64,000 nucleotides of DNA from FEN-33 sp963768775 (GTDB taxonomy: Archaea; Thermoplasmatota; Thermoplasmata; Methanomassiliicoccales; UBA472). The notes beneath the pieces were generated by a model. That model was not told the origin of the DNA and ran no database searches. It was given only the letters and a program-made list of their open reading frames with translations. This document shows, piece by piece, positions 18,563 to 28,087 of this stretch. The position numbers and the translations under genes are program-made. How positions within the stretch are numbered: the stretch's first letter is position 1; each line of letters opens with the position of its first letter. Where the stretch lies: assembly GCA_963768775.1 (NCBI GenBank), contig CAVYIY010000006.1, positions 124,001 through 188,000 on the forward strand, given 5' to 3'.

Positions 18563-20017
18563 CTATCCTTTCATCACGCCGATCGGCGTGAGCCTCGCCA
18601 CCGGCCGGGACAGCCCCGCGCCCTTGACCACCGCGATCACGTCGTCGATGTCCTTGTAGGCACCAGGCGCCTCCTCCAGGATGCCGTCCTTGGTCGAGGC
18701 CTTCAGGTAGATGCCCTGGCGCTCCAGCTGCGCTGCGGACATCGTTGACCGTGAATTGGCGCATGGCGGAGGCCCTCGACATCATCCTCCCGGCCCCGTG
18801 GCAGGTGGAGCCGAACGCCTCCTCCATGACCTGCTCCGTTCCGACCAGCACGTAGCTGCCGGCGCCCATGTCGCCGGGGATGAGGACCGGCTGTCCGACG
18901 GAACGGTATTTCTCGGCACTTCCGGGTGGTCCTTCGGGAACGCTCTGGTCGCGCCCTTGCGGTGCACGTACACCTTCCGCCTCCTGCCCTCCACCTCATA
19001 TTCCTCGACCTTGGCGATGTTGTGCGCCACGTCGTAGACCTGGTGCATGCCCAGGTCCTCCGCCGAGCGCTTGAACACCTCCTCGAAGGATTGCCTGACC
19101 CAGTGCATTATCATCTGCCGGTTCGCCCAGGCAAAGTTCGCGCCGCAGGCCATGGCAGCGAAGTAGTCCTCCCCTGCCTTGGATTTGACGGTCGCACAGG
19201 CCAGCTGACGGTCCGGGAGGTCCATATGATTCTCCTTGATCTACCGCTCCATGACCTGGAGGTAGTCGGTGGCGATCTGGTGCCCGCAGCCGCGTGAGCC
19301 GCAGTGTATCGAGACGGTGATCTGCCCCTTCCTGTCCAGCCCGAAGGCCCTGGCCGCCTCCGGGTCATAGATCTCGCTCACCTGGTCCACCTCGAGGAAG
19401 TGGTTGCCCGAGCCGAGCGAACCGACCTGAGGGATCCCCCTTTCCTTGGCCTTCCTGCTCACCTTGGTCGGGTCGGCGTTCTTCATCCTGCCTCCTTCCT
19501 CGGTGGCTTCGAGGTCCTCGGCCCATCCGAATCCGTTCCGGACGGCCCATTCGCCGCCTTCCTGAAGGATATTGTCGATCTGATTCGCCGCCACATCGAT
19601 CACGCCTTCTGACCCAACCCCGGCTGGCACGTTCTTGAACAAGGACCCGATCAGGTCCTTTATCCTCGGTTTGACATCCTCGACTGTCAGATCGGTTCGG
19701 CAAAGGCGGACACCGCAATTGATATCGAATCCGATGCCTCCAGGCGATATCACGCCCTCGTCGGCATCCATTGCCGCCACCCCTCCGATAGGGAACCCGT
19801 AGCCCCAATGGATGTCCGGCATCGCCAACGAGCGGCCGACAATGCCCGGCAGGCAGGCAACGTTCGCTGCCTGCTCCGGCGCGTTGTCGTCGCGGATGTG
19901 CTTGATCATCTTCTCATCAGCGTAGATGACCGCGCTGGTGCGCATGCATTGCTTGTAAGACTGGGGTATCTCCCAGCGATAATCGTCAATCTTGTTCAGA
20001 GGGCCATTCCAGGCCAT
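18563..20017 (-). CDS. rtcB: RNA-splicing ligase RtcB, with an in-frame TAG and two frame breaks
   Basis: RtcB joins RNA 2',3'-cyclic phosphate to 5'-OH ends in tRNA splicing and repair. Conserved parts: D-I-H-W-G-Y-G-F-P-I-G-G-V-A, G-G-I-G-F-D-I-N-C-G-V-R, G-S-L-G-S-G-N-H-F-L-E-V, H-C-G-S-R-G, and the guanylylated His in C-H-G-A-G-R. Codon 19241-19243 (read on minus) is TAG, between V-M-E-R and I-K-E-N-H-M-D-L-P-D-R-Q, in the same frame on both sides. One-base breaks lie near 18.91 and 18.73 kb; correcting them gives a normal C-terminus ending P-I-G-V-M-K-G. The likely start is the ATG giving M-A-W-N-G-P-L. Sequence error, nonsense mutation or UAG decoding could explain the TAG. Confidence 0.88.
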
Positions 20018-20202
20018 TCCATCACCAGACTTGCCATGCGGTAACGGCCTAATAAACATGTGCCGCTGACTGGACTATTTCTCGCGACTCTTCATGCTTC
20101 CAGGTGGGGATTAGGCGGTATTTCAATAGCCGCCCAACAAGATGGAATTCGTTGTTGATGGATCGCCAGTCGCGACATCAATGGGCATGATAATCAAAAA
20201 GG

Positions 20203-20277
20203 GGCCGGGACCGAGATTTGAACTCGGGTCTAGGGATCCACAGTCCCACAGGATAACCAGGCTACCCCATCCCGGCC
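20203..20277 (-). tRNA. tRNA-His (anticodon GTG)
   Basis: On the minus strand the acceptor stem GCCGGGA pairs with TCCCGGC. An extra G lies 5' of it opposite a discriminator C, the mark of tRNA-His. The anticodon loop is CTGTGGA (anticodon GTG) on a stem with one T-T mismatch at its base, and the T-arm is GAG-TTCAAAT-CTC within GACCC/GGTC pairing. CCA is not encoded. A run of five T follows, a likely terminator. Confidence 0.93.
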
Positions 20278-20331
20278 ATTGAGGTTCGTGTGAAAGCATG
20301 GTGAATAATAAATGTTCTTGTCGCGAGGCCT

Positions 20332-21823
20332 TCAATCAGCCTTGGATGCAACAAACCTCTTGCCTTCCTCCTTGCACAGCTGTTTGGCCAAATTCTTTCC
20401 AGCGAGGGCGGCGGTCATCAGCCCGACCATGCCTGAGCGAACTGACCGACCATTTGGAAATTCCCCAATCCTGGGAGCTCCCTGCTCACGCCATTCTTGA
20501 TCAATTCGGCCATGCCGATCTTGGGGGACCAAGACTGCAAGCCACGATAACCCCCGATGAATCTCTCAACGGTTAGAGGCGTCATAACGTCGACCGCATC
20601 CACCTGCGAAGAAAGCCCGGGGAACCTCTTTTCCAACCTGGAGATGACATCTTTGCCGACGCGGTCCTTCTCCGCCGAGTACTTGGCGCTTTCTGCACTT
20701 AGCTCCTTCCAGTGGTTATAGGACGAGGGGAAGACCACCTTGATGACCGCCTTTCCTTCCGGAGAGAGCCCCATCTCCGGGTTGAACACCCCGATATCCA
20801 GACGATAGTATTCCCTCTCCTCGACCTTTACCGGGCTGTCCAGCAGCAACGCGATCGCATGCGGTTCCTTCGATACGTCCCTGGCTGCTCCGATGAATAT
20901 CTCAAGTCCGAACTCCTGCGTTTCCGGGACCCAATCTCGGTAGTAGGAGCGGATGGTATCCGAAAGATATCTTCCTTCCAGCAGGTCGAATATCGTGGCA
21001 TGGCCGTCGGCATTGGAAACGATGATGTCGGCAAAATGCTCGCTCCCGTCTTCCAGGACCAACCCGTCGGCCTTGTCTTCCTTCGCGATTAACTTCTTCA
21101 CCGGCTTTGAATAGGAGATCTCCCCTCCCAATTCTCGGTAGCGATTCTCGATGTTCATGGCGAGGACGGCGGAGCCTCCTACAAGCCAACCGTTGTCTCC
21201 TTGGGTCAGTCCTGAGAACATCATCATTTGTGCCAGCATAGGGATATCCTTTATCCCATACTGGATGACTGGGAATGCCCGACGCATGAACGGATCGTGG
21301 AACTTCTCTCCGTATTGTTGCAGCGTGACACTTCCCCATTTGTTGAGGGCGCTCAAGTAGCGGATCACGTTGAGCTTCGGGCCGATGCCCCCATCATCAT
21401 GGTGAACACGTCGAAGCCGCCGAGCTTCCTCACCCCTCTGATATAATCGTTGATAAGCCTCGCATCGTCCGGAGCGAGCGCGAGCATCCTGTCTCTGAGG
21501 TCTTCAAGGTCAGTGGTCATTCTCAGAGACTTGCCAGATTCGTCCTCGACCTGCACGGATTACTCAAAGGGCAACAACCTAGCATCGCGGAACGCGCCGA
21601 GCTCATCCCAAATCGGATGGGTCTTGGCACGTGCAGAGGTGGCGCTGAGATTGTGGATGCAGTAATCGAAGGTGTACCCCCTGCGCTTCCATGAGGTGCA
21701 GGATCCTCCCGGTTTGCTACGCATTTCGAAGATGCTGGTGCGATACCCATTCATCTGCGCATAGCAGCCCGTCGAGAGCCCGCCATTGCCGGCACCGATG
21801 ATAATGATCGATTTCGCTTCCAT
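20332..21823 (-). pseudogene. FAD-dependent phytoene-desaturase-like oxidoreductase, interrupted
   Basis: A flavin amine-oxidase/phytoene-desaturase-type protein. The dinucleotide-binding start is I-I-I-I-G-A-G-N-G-G-L-S-T-G, then K-P-G-G-S-C-T-S-W, and the C-terminus has G-Y-R-G-L-Q-S-W-S-P and A-L-A-G-K-N-L-A. Relatives act on carotenoids or prenyl chains such as archaeal lipids. Three lesions: an in-frame TAA at 21560-21562 after L-L-P-F-E, a frame shift near 21.39 kb, and another near 20.43 kb. The rest reads well through all three, giving about 490 residues. It may be newly inactivated, or alive and mis-sequenced. Confidence 0.72.
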
Positions 21824-22123
21824 GCCCGATCGCACGAAAAACGCCTAGCCTGTTATTAACCTCTTCTGCAGCCGAGGACACACCAGTTAAACCAACGCCT
21901 CTAAATGTCCGTTCTCATCGGGGTCTATCGGCATCACATCTCGCCTGCAGCCACTCGATATCATTTCGTCTGACTCTGATTACACTTCGAGGGTGAATGG
22001 ATACCTTTTCCAGAAGCAGGAGAGCAAGCTGGCGGGCGCCGAATGGAGACCTGTCACAAGTGCAAAGTATTATATTCTGAGAGTGGAACGCTTTCCTAGG
22101 GTGGGAATGGGCGGGGAAGAGAA

Positions 22124-22597
22124 GTGGCGGAACTACCAAGATATGAAGTAAGTCCGCAGGAGGCTGCGGCATTGATGAGCGAGTCCGTGGTCAAATGGTG
22201 GCTCGGCGCGGTCGGAACCATGGTCCACGTGATGGGTTCGGAGAACGCAATAAAGGCGTACGGTCCGGTAATGAGGAATATCGGCAAGGAAAAAATGGAG
22301 GAGATGAACAAAAACCTCAACATCACCAGCAAGGATGCGATTGCCCTAGGATCTGTGGTCAACCTCTGGGAGGACATGATGGGAATCCAGGGCAGAGTGG
22401 AGGAAGCAACGCCAAATCGGGTCGTCAAGGTGAACACGGTTTGCCCGCTTTCGAAGGCACCGCCTGAAGCCTGCAAGGCCCTGGATTGTGCAATACATGG
22501 CATGAGAGATGTGCTGAGCCCTGACTTCAAATTCACCGCAACCCATCTGATGACAAGAGGAGATCCATATTGCCGATGGGTGGTCGAGAGGAAGTAA
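22124..22597 (+). CDS. L-2-amino-thiazoline-4-carboxylate hydrolase-like protein
   Basis: A 157-residue protein with the Cys-rich C-terminal half typical of this family: V-C-P-L near 108, P-P-E-A-C-K-A-L-D-C near 114-123, then G-D-P-Y-C-R-W near 147. Named members hydrolyse a cyclic cysteine precursor, but most archaeal homologues are uncharacterised, so the activity is not assured. The start is GTG 22124 after GGGGAAGAGAA. A T-rich stretch after the gene may terminate transcription. Bases 21824-22123 show no gene. Confidence 0.6.
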   Translation: MAELPRYEVSPQEAAALMSESVVKWWLGAVGTMVHVMGSENAIKAYGPVMRNIGKEKMEEMNKNLNITSKDAIALGSVVNLWEDMMGIQGRVEEATPNRVVKVNTVCPLSKAPPEACKALDCAIHGMRDVLSPDFKFTATHLMTRGDPYCRWVVERK

Positions 22598-22796
22598 CCG
22601 AAACGCCGAGTGTCAAGCCAATTACGGGGCGAATAGAACATGATTGCCCCGTCCTTTTTTCTTTCTTGGCATAAATCAAGACTTCAGGTTGCAAAATGTG
22701 GACCCGAGCCATGTCGCAAAGGATGCTCATTCAAACCCCGACTTGTCCGACTGCGCACATCATTCTTAATAAAGAAGCAATTATGAAGCAATTATC

Positions 22797-23708
22797 ATGA
22801 AACTCAACGTCATCTCTGTCCAAGACTTCGGGGAAAGTCTCGAGGACATCATCGATTCGGCCCAAAGGCTGAAAAAGGGGGCGCTGAAGGGGTCCGAACC
22901 ATTGAAAGGCAAAACGCTCGCCATGATCTTCGAGAAGGCGAGCACCCGCACTCGTGTTTCCTTCGAAGTGGCGATGACCCAACTTGGAGGCCATGCCATT
23001 TTCCTCAGCCCAAAGGACATCCAGATCGGGCGTGGCGAGACGATTTCCGATACCGCCAAGGTGCTCTCTCGCATGGTGGACTGCATCATGTACCGCGCGT
23101 TCAAGCACGACATGATGCTGGAGCTCGCCAACAGCGCCACCGTACCGGTCATAAGCGCGCTCGATGAACTCGAGCATCCATGCCAAGCAGTGGCCGATCT
23201 GATGACGATCAAGGAGCACAAGGGCAAGTTCAAGGGAGTGAGGCTCGCCTATGTGGGCGACGGCAACAACGTCTGCAACTCGCTGATGCTCGGCGCGGCG
23301 ATGGTCGGCATGGATTTCACTGCGGCCTGCCCCGAAGGCTATGAGCCAGACGCGAAGCTTCTGAAGCAAGCCCAGAAGGTCGGGAAGATAAAGGGCTGCA
23401 CGATCAAGGTCGTCGAAGACCCCGCAGAGGCGGCATCCAAAGCAGACGTACTCTACACCGATACCTGGGTCTCCATGGGCATGGAGGCCGAGACCATGGA
23501 ACGGGAGCGCATCTTCAAACCATTCCAGCTCAACTCCGAACTATTGATGAAGGCCAAGAAGAACTGCATGGTACTCCATTGCCTCCCGGCGCACCGTGGG
23601 CTAGAGATAACGGACGAGGTTATGGATGGGCCGAATTCCTTCATTTTCGAACAGTCAGAGAACCGATTGCATACCGAGAAAGCGATATTGCTCACGTTGA
23701 TCCATTAG
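22797..23708 (+). CDS. argF: Ornithine carbamoyltransferase
   Basis: A 303-residue enzyme forming citrulline from ornithine and carbamoyl phosphate in arginine synthesis. Carbamoyl-phosphate binding is S-T-R-T-R-V-S-F-E (about 44-52) and H-P-C-Q-A-V-A-D; the ornithine loop is D-T-W-V-S-M-G-M-E, and the catalytic Cys is in H-C-L-P-A-H-R. Length is normal, so the TAG at 23706-23708 is a true stop; it overlaps the convergent recJ-like stop by four bases. Confidence 0.96.
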   Translation: MKLNVISVQDFGESLEDIIDSAQRLKKGALKGSEPLKGKTLAMIFEKASTRTRVSFEVAMTQLGGHAIFLSPKDIQIGRGETISDTAKVLSRMVDCIMYRAFKHDMMLELANSATVPVISALDELEHPCQAVADLMTIKEHKGKFKGVRLAYVGDGNNVCNSLMLGAAMVGMDFTAACPEGYEPDAKLLKQAQKVGKIKGCTIKVVEDPAEAASKADVLYTDTWVSMGMEAETMERERIFKPFQLNSELLMKAKKNCMVLHCLPAHRGLEITDEVMDGPNSFIFEQSENRLHTEKAILLTLIH

Positions 23709-25234
23709 GGCAATTTGCCGGCAAGCTGGCTGGATATCAGCGCCTCGATGGCGTCGAGGAACTCCTGCTCCTTGCCAATAGGGATGGAAGCGCCAGCAGC
23801 TATGCGGTGCCCCCCTCCGCTACCGCCAACCTTCTCGGAGGCGATGCGGATGGCGATGGATAGGTCCAGTCCCTTGAGCACGAGCTCCCGCGTCGCCCTG
23901 GCGGACACCTTGATGTTCCCTTCGTCGACGCTCGTGGCGAAAGCGATGATTGGGACTGAGCAGTCCACCTTGAAGGCGAGGTCGGCGCGCTCTGCTGGAC
24001 TCTTCTCTTCGTTGAGGTCAGAGGAGCCGAGGAGCATTCCGGCAACGATGCCGACCACGGTCTCCGGGATTTCCTGTTCCGCGTGGAAATACTGCAGGGA
24101 CTGCCGCCTGACCACGCCCTTCCTCTTCACCCAGGTTATCCCGTTCTTCAGGGTATCGCGGTGATTGCGCAATAGATCGTCGGCAATCCGGAGCGCATCG
24201 CCCCTGTCGCCTCGGCAGATCTTGAGACCAACCTCGGCCTTGTCATAGCGTCCGCAGGAATTGAGCAGGGTGGCGAATTCCTTCGCGTCGTGCAAAGGCG
24301 TTCCCCTCTCTTCCTCGGAGAGAAGATACACCTCCCCTATCAATCGCCTGATCGACTTGACCCCCTTTCCGCAATTCAACAGTCTGTCCGCCAATCGGCT
24401 GGTGATCTCTCGCTTCTCCTCTGGACTCAGGTCTATCCAGCTCCGCCAGCCGTCCTCCGATTGCTGCTCGATACCGATCTCGTCCAAGAACCGCTTGCAT
24501 TCGGAGTACCGATTGGTCAGCCCCGGTAGCGTCGGATCGTTCGCATACTCAAGCATCCGGGCGAGCGGGCGGCTCTCGCGGCCGAAGATGCGGATGTCCT
24601 CGGTGACTTCGAGAGTGCCTTCCGCCACCGCATCCTGAACGATGCCTTGGTTCAATCCGACCAATCTTGAGTTGGCCGAATCTTGGAAGTCTCCCACCGC
24701 GCCCACGATTGCTAATGGCGCGAGGGAGGAGTTCGCGGAAGACATGCTTTTTGCGACTAGATAGGTCGCGCCGGCACCGCTGAGCGACTGTCCGCCGTCG
24801 ATTCCGAAGAGATGAGGGTTGACATGCACTTTGCGCTCCATGAACGATGCCAAATCATTCTGGCCCGGCTTCCGCTTCGGAACGCCGCCCGCGTCCTCGA
24901 TAATGGAATGATGGTCGGAGACGCAGCAGATGGGCAACGTGATCTTGGAAATCGCCGACGATCCCAGATCCACTAGCCAGGCGCCCTCGCTGGGCAAAGC
25001 ATTGATCTGCTTCACTTCTGCCTCATCCAGCTTCTTGATGAACCTGCACTCGAATGGGACGTCCGCTCTCGCCAAGGCTGACGATGCGATCGAGGCGGCG
25101 CTGACCCCATCGGCGTCGATATGGGCGACGATGGTAACGCTGCTCGCGCCCAAGATGACCTGAGTTGCCTCTCTGGCAGCCTCCATCAGCCCTTTGACAT
25201 CTTCCCCCCTCGCCGGATCAGCAATCATTTCCAT
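23705..25234 (-). CDS. Archaeal RecJ-like DHH-family exonuclease
   Basis: A 509-residue single-strand-specific nuclease of the DHH phosphoesterase family, probably acting in replication and repair beside GINS/CMG as GAN/RecJ proteins do. Motifs: V-A-H-I-D-A-D-G-V-S-A-A (about 38-49), V-D-L-G-S near 89, V-S-D-H-H near 108, and the DHHA1 glycine motif G-G-S-G-G-G-H-R-I-A-A-G-A near the end. It overlaps the upstream exonuclease-like gene by 17 bases. Confidence 0.9.
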   Translation of the reverse strand: MEMIADPARGEDVKGLMEAAREATQVILGASSVTIVAHIDADGVSAASIASSALARADVPFECRFIKKLDEAEVKQINALPSEGAWLVDLGSSAISKITLPICCVSDHHSIIEDAGGVPKRKPGQNDLASFMERKVHVNPHLFGIDGGQSLSGAGATYLVAKSMSSANSSLAPLAIVGAVGDFQDSANSRLVGLNQGIVQDAVAEGTLEVTEDIRIFGRESRPLARMLEYANDPTLPGLTNRYSECKRFLDEIGIEQQSEDGWRSWIDLSPEEKREITSRLADRLLNCGKGVKSIRRLIGEVYLLSEEERGTPLHDAKEFATLLNSCGRYDKAEVGLKICRGDRGDALRIADDLLRNHRDTLKNGITWVKRKGVVRRQSLQYFHAEQEIPETVVGIVAGMLLGSSDLNEEKSPAERADLAFKVDCSVPIIAFATSVDEGNIKVSARATRELVLKGLDLSIAIRIASEKVGGSGGGHRIAAGASIPIGKEQEFLDAIEALISSQLAGKLP

Positions 25235-25988
25235 CCATCCCGAGCGTCTTCGTCGTCAGCATCTGGTTGATTCGCTCTGCTATCGGAGCTAGATTCCTTG
25301 TGTCCTCTTCGTTGTAGCGCTTGAGGAGGTTGAGCGCGTTCACATTTCCCCTCCTTTCCCAGGCGTACCAGAGATATACCGCTTGTTCCCCGGTCACATA
25401 CTCCAGCTCCTGACCCCTCTTCATCCCCATCTGCCTCTCAATGCTCTTCAAGCCGCCGCGGAAACCAACCCTTGCGCAGCCGTGACGCAAGTCGAAATGC
25501 GGCACTCTAGGGATCAAGAAGGGATACTCCCGCTCCAGCATCGGAAGATCGAACGAAGAGCCGTTGAAAGTGATCAGCAATCGCGATCCCTGCAGTGCGG
25601 CCGCAAGGTTCTCCCTGGTCAGGTCCTCCCCTCTTACCAGTGTCGTTGATTTCCCGCCCCGATAGATACCGACCACGGTCACTCGAGCGCCCGCCCCCAG
25701 GCCGTCGGTCTCGATGTCGAGGCAGGTCGCCTCGCGCCTCGCTTCATCATAGACCCTCCAGTGCTCTCTCGTCGGCAGGAGTCGGCTGAAATAGGAGATC
25801 TCGCCGTTCTCAAGGAAATTAGCCGCCTCGCCCAAATGAACGTCAAGGCGCTGCTTCCGCTTTCCAGATATCCCATTCAGTCTCGTGGAGGAAATGAAGT
25901 CGTCCCAATCCCTGACTCCTTGCTTCCAAAGAGACCTCTCGATGCCCCCCCCGATTCCCGGCAGGATCAGAAACGTCCGGCGCAGCAT
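25218..25988 (-). CDS. Predicted 3'-5' exonuclease, RNase H-like (DEDD, YprB type)
   Basis: A protein of about 256 residues with a ribonuclease-H-like exonuclease core. The first acidic pair is C-L-D-I-E-T-D-G-L, the second acidic motif T-F-N-G-S-S-F-D-L-P, and the closing acidic residues are in Y-N-E-E-D-T-R-N-L (YNxxD). Members are predicted to trim DNA or RNA. An upstream frame extends to 26078, but ATG 25988 (M-L-R-R-T-F-L) is preferred. It forms an operon with the RecJ-like gene, which supports a repair role. Confidence 0.8.
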   Translation of the reverse strand: MLRRTFLILPGIGGGIERSLWKQGVRDWDDFISSTRLNGISGKRKQRLDVHLGEAANFLENGEISYFSRLLPTREHWRVYDEARREATCLDIETDGLGAGARVTVVGIYRGGKSTTLVRGEDLTRENLAAALQGSRLLITFNGSSFDLPMLEREYPFLIPRVPHFDLRHGCARVGFRGGLKSIERQMGMKRGQELEYVTGEQAVYLWYAWERRGNVNALNLLKRYNEEDTRNLAPIAERINQMLTTKTLGMDGNDC

Positions 25989-26107
25989 TGAACGACCAAC
26001 CCCGATGCTCCACAAAGGCTTTTCGGATAGCGGAGTGAAAGTATGCGATGAAGACTGCCCCGCATTCGCACATTTCAAATAGGGTGGGGGATGAATCGGT
26101 GGCGATC

Positions 26108-26836
26108 ATGCAGGAACTGGAATTGCCCAATGGGCTCTGGATCACCAACGAGCGCTGCGTCGTGATGAAGCGCCGAAAGGTCGTCATAATCTCCGATCTC
26201 CACATCGGACTGGAGTCGGTCCTGGAAGCCCAAGGATTGCACCTTCCCCACATCCAGACGGAGACGATGAAGGCATCGTTGCAGCGCATAATTGAGCGTT
26301 ATCATCCTGAAGGGTTCGTGATCTTGGGCGACCTGAAGCATGAATTCTCGAAGAACTCGACGCAAGAGTGGAGCGAAGTGCAGAAGCTGCTCGGAATCCT
26401 TCACGAGCGGAGGAAGGTCGTGGTGATAAAGGGCAACCATGACAATTACCTGGCCACAATAGCAGCGAAGATAGGGATCGACCTGGTCGACCAATACGAA
26501 CTGGACGGGGTAACCTTCTCCCACGGGCATCTTCCGATCGATTCGAGGCCTCTAGTAATCGGGCATGAGCATCCTTCCATCCGTCTGTTCGATTCGGTTG
26601 GCGCATGCATCAAGATGCCTTGCTACATCCATTTGCCGAAAGAGCAGATACTCATCGTCCCCGCATTCAGCCCCTTGGCCAGCGGAACTGACTTCACGGC
26701 CGCCACCTCCGATTCGGTTATGTCTCCTATTCTCCGTTCTAGTGATCTGGCCAATGCAAGAGCCTACGGCATCAGCGAGATCGGTCTTCTGAGCTTAGGA
26801 GAATTGGGGAAGCTGGGTCATCATAAGGATGAGTGA
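26108..26836 (+). CDS. Calcineurin-like metallophosphoesterase (SbcD/YfcE-like)
   Basis: A protein of about 242 residues with the dimetal motifs I-S-D-L-H-I-G, I-L-G-D-L-K-H, I-K-G-N-H-D-N and F-S-H-G-H. The family covers DNA nucleases and diverse phosphoesterases; the adjacent pair of exonuclease genes, transcribed away from it, suggests nucleic-acid work, but this is inference. The frame opens at 26048; ATG 26108 (M-Q-E-L-E-L-P) avoids overlap with the divergent gene. Confidence 0.82.
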   Translation: MQELELPNGLWITNERCVVMKRRKVVIISDLHIGLESVLEAQGLHLPHIQTETMKASLQRIIERYHPEGFVILGDLKHEFSKNSTQEWSEVQKLLGILHERRKVVVIKGNHDNYLATIAAKIGIDLVDQYELDGVTFSHGHLPIDSRPLVIGHEHPSIRLFDSVGACIKMPCYIHLPKEQILIVPAFSPLASGTDFTAATSDSVMSPILRSSDLANARAYGISEIGLLSLGELGKLGHHKDE

Positions 26837-26900
26837 TGCCGGACCCGCAAGTAAGAAGTATTTTATTATCCAAAGATGATATCAGCCAGGGGCGACACAT

Positions 26901-26996
26901 GTGCCCGAGTGCATTGTCTGCGGTTGCGTTTTGAAAAAGAACCAAGAAAAATGCCCGGTATGCGGCGCCTCGCAGTTCGAAGAGGACGATTATTAG
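26901..26996 (+). CDS. 31-residue zinc-ribbon microprotein
   Basis: A GTG start after GGGGCGACAC opens a 31-codon frame encoding two cysteine knuckles, C-I-V-C-G-C and C-P-V-C-G-A, with an acidic tail E-E-D-D-Y and a TAG stop. Rubredoxin-like zinc ribbons of this size occur in archaea and act as structural or RNA-polymerase-associated proteins. The evidence is the perfect CxxC pair and ribosome site. No partner is evident. Confidence 0.55.
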   Translation: MPECIVCGCVLKKNQEKCPVCGASQFEEDDY

Positions 26997-27233
26997 GATT
27001 GGCCTCGAAGCTCGGTAATCGCGCTGAATCAGAATGAGCTGGCTCAGGATGAGACGAATTATGCGCGCATTGCATTCTTTGCGTGCTTTGGCGGGATTTC
27101 GGCGAGATGTCCGGGACATACCAACGCACCAACAATTCGGTAATTCAGAGCGTTAAGGGCGTTTCCTCGAATAGCATGAGGGCATACCCAGCAATAGTGC
27201 ATAGAGGTCATTGAAATATACAATGAGTGCATC

Positions 27234-27255
27234 TGGATGTTATATCCATCCATCC
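27234..27255 (+). promoter_or_regulatory. TGGAT-N5-ATCCA operator candidate before the corrinoid gene
   Basis: TGGAT (27234-27238), spacer GTTAT, ATCCA (27244-27248), then TCCATCC to 27255. The same geometry occurs before mcrB and before the DUF4443 gene. A possible TATA element (GAAATATA, about 27213-27220) lies just upstream and AAGCTT just downstream, as at mcrB. The rest of the 316-base gap 26997-27312 shows no gene. Confidence 0.6.
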
Positions 27256-27312
27256 AAGCTTTTATTATCAAATATCATGATTCGAGCCAATAACCTCAAG
27301 GAGGAATGGACT

Positions 27313-27951
27313 TTGACAGACTATCTCGGACAACTCGCTGAAGTGGTAGTGAAAGGCAAGATAAAGGAAGCCAAGCCGCTCACGGAACAGGCATTGGCAG
27401 CGGGAGTACCCGCTAACGAGATCATTTTCAATGGTCTCTCCGCAGGAATGAAGGTTGTTGGGGATAAGTACGAGAAGAAGGAGTACTATCTGCCCCAAGT
27501 GCTTCTGGCGGCACAGACAATGTATGCCTCGCTGGATGTCGCACTTCCGAAGCTGGTTATCGGAAGCGGTGGAGTTCGCGCAAAGATTGTCACATGCGTT
27601 GTCGAAGGAGATGTTCACGACATCGGCAAGAACATCGTGAAGGCAATGCTGACCGGAGCCGGCAACACCATGTTTGACCTTGGCCGAGATGTTCCGATCA
27701 AGACCATCGTCGATAAGGCAAAGGCTGAGGGAGCCGACATCATCGCAACCTCGACCCTGATGACCCCAACCCTGGCGGGCATGAAGGAAATCGAGCGCAT
27801 GGTGAGGGAAGCCAACATGAAGCCCAAGTGCAAGACCATGATTGGCGGCGGCGCAACCTCTCAAGAGTTCGCAACCCAGATCGGCGCAGACGCCTGGGGC
27901 CCAGATGCAATCGCGGCCGTCGGGATCGCTGCAAAGCTTGCAAAGAAGTAA
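27313..27951 (+). CDS. Methyltransferase cognate corrinoid protein (MtbC/MttC/MtaC type)
   Basis: About 212 residues. The N-terminal helical cap (about 1-90) is followed by a B12-binding Rossmann domain with the cobalt-ligand His in E-G-D-V-H-D-I-G-K-N-I and the M-I-G-G-G-A-T-S loop. It carries a methyl group from a substrate methyltransferase to a CoM methyltransferase. The start is TTG 27313: AAGGAGG lies at the correct distance and the family N-terminus begins there; the open frame reaching 27211 would include promoter sequence. The methylated substrate cannot be told, since no MttB, MtbB, MtmB or MtaB is near. Confidence 0.9.
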   Translation: MTDYLGQLAEVVVKGKIKEAKPLTEQALAAGVPANEIIFNGLSAGMKVVGDKYEKKEYYLPQVLLAAQTMYASLDVALPKLVIGSGGVRAKIVTCVVEGDVHDIGKNIVKAMLTGAGNTMFDLGRDVPIKTIVDKAKAEGADIIATSTLMTPTLAGMKEIERMVREANMKPKCKTMIGGGATSQEFATQIGADAWGPDAIAAVGIAAKLAKK

Positions 27952-28087
27952 GCAGTGGCGAACATCGGCCAATATTTCAAACCACTTCCATTTTCTATTA
28001 TTTTTCTGAGATATTATAATCGTGCATTCCATTGACTCTCAAGTCCATAGCAAAGACTATTAGGTGAAAAGGCAGCTTGAGGTCTAG

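Noticed and set aside
18236..18591. Natural C-terminal tail of the HD protein to 18591
   Set aside because: A one-base shift near 18480 gives a better and family-like end at 18533, so the longer tail is an artefact.
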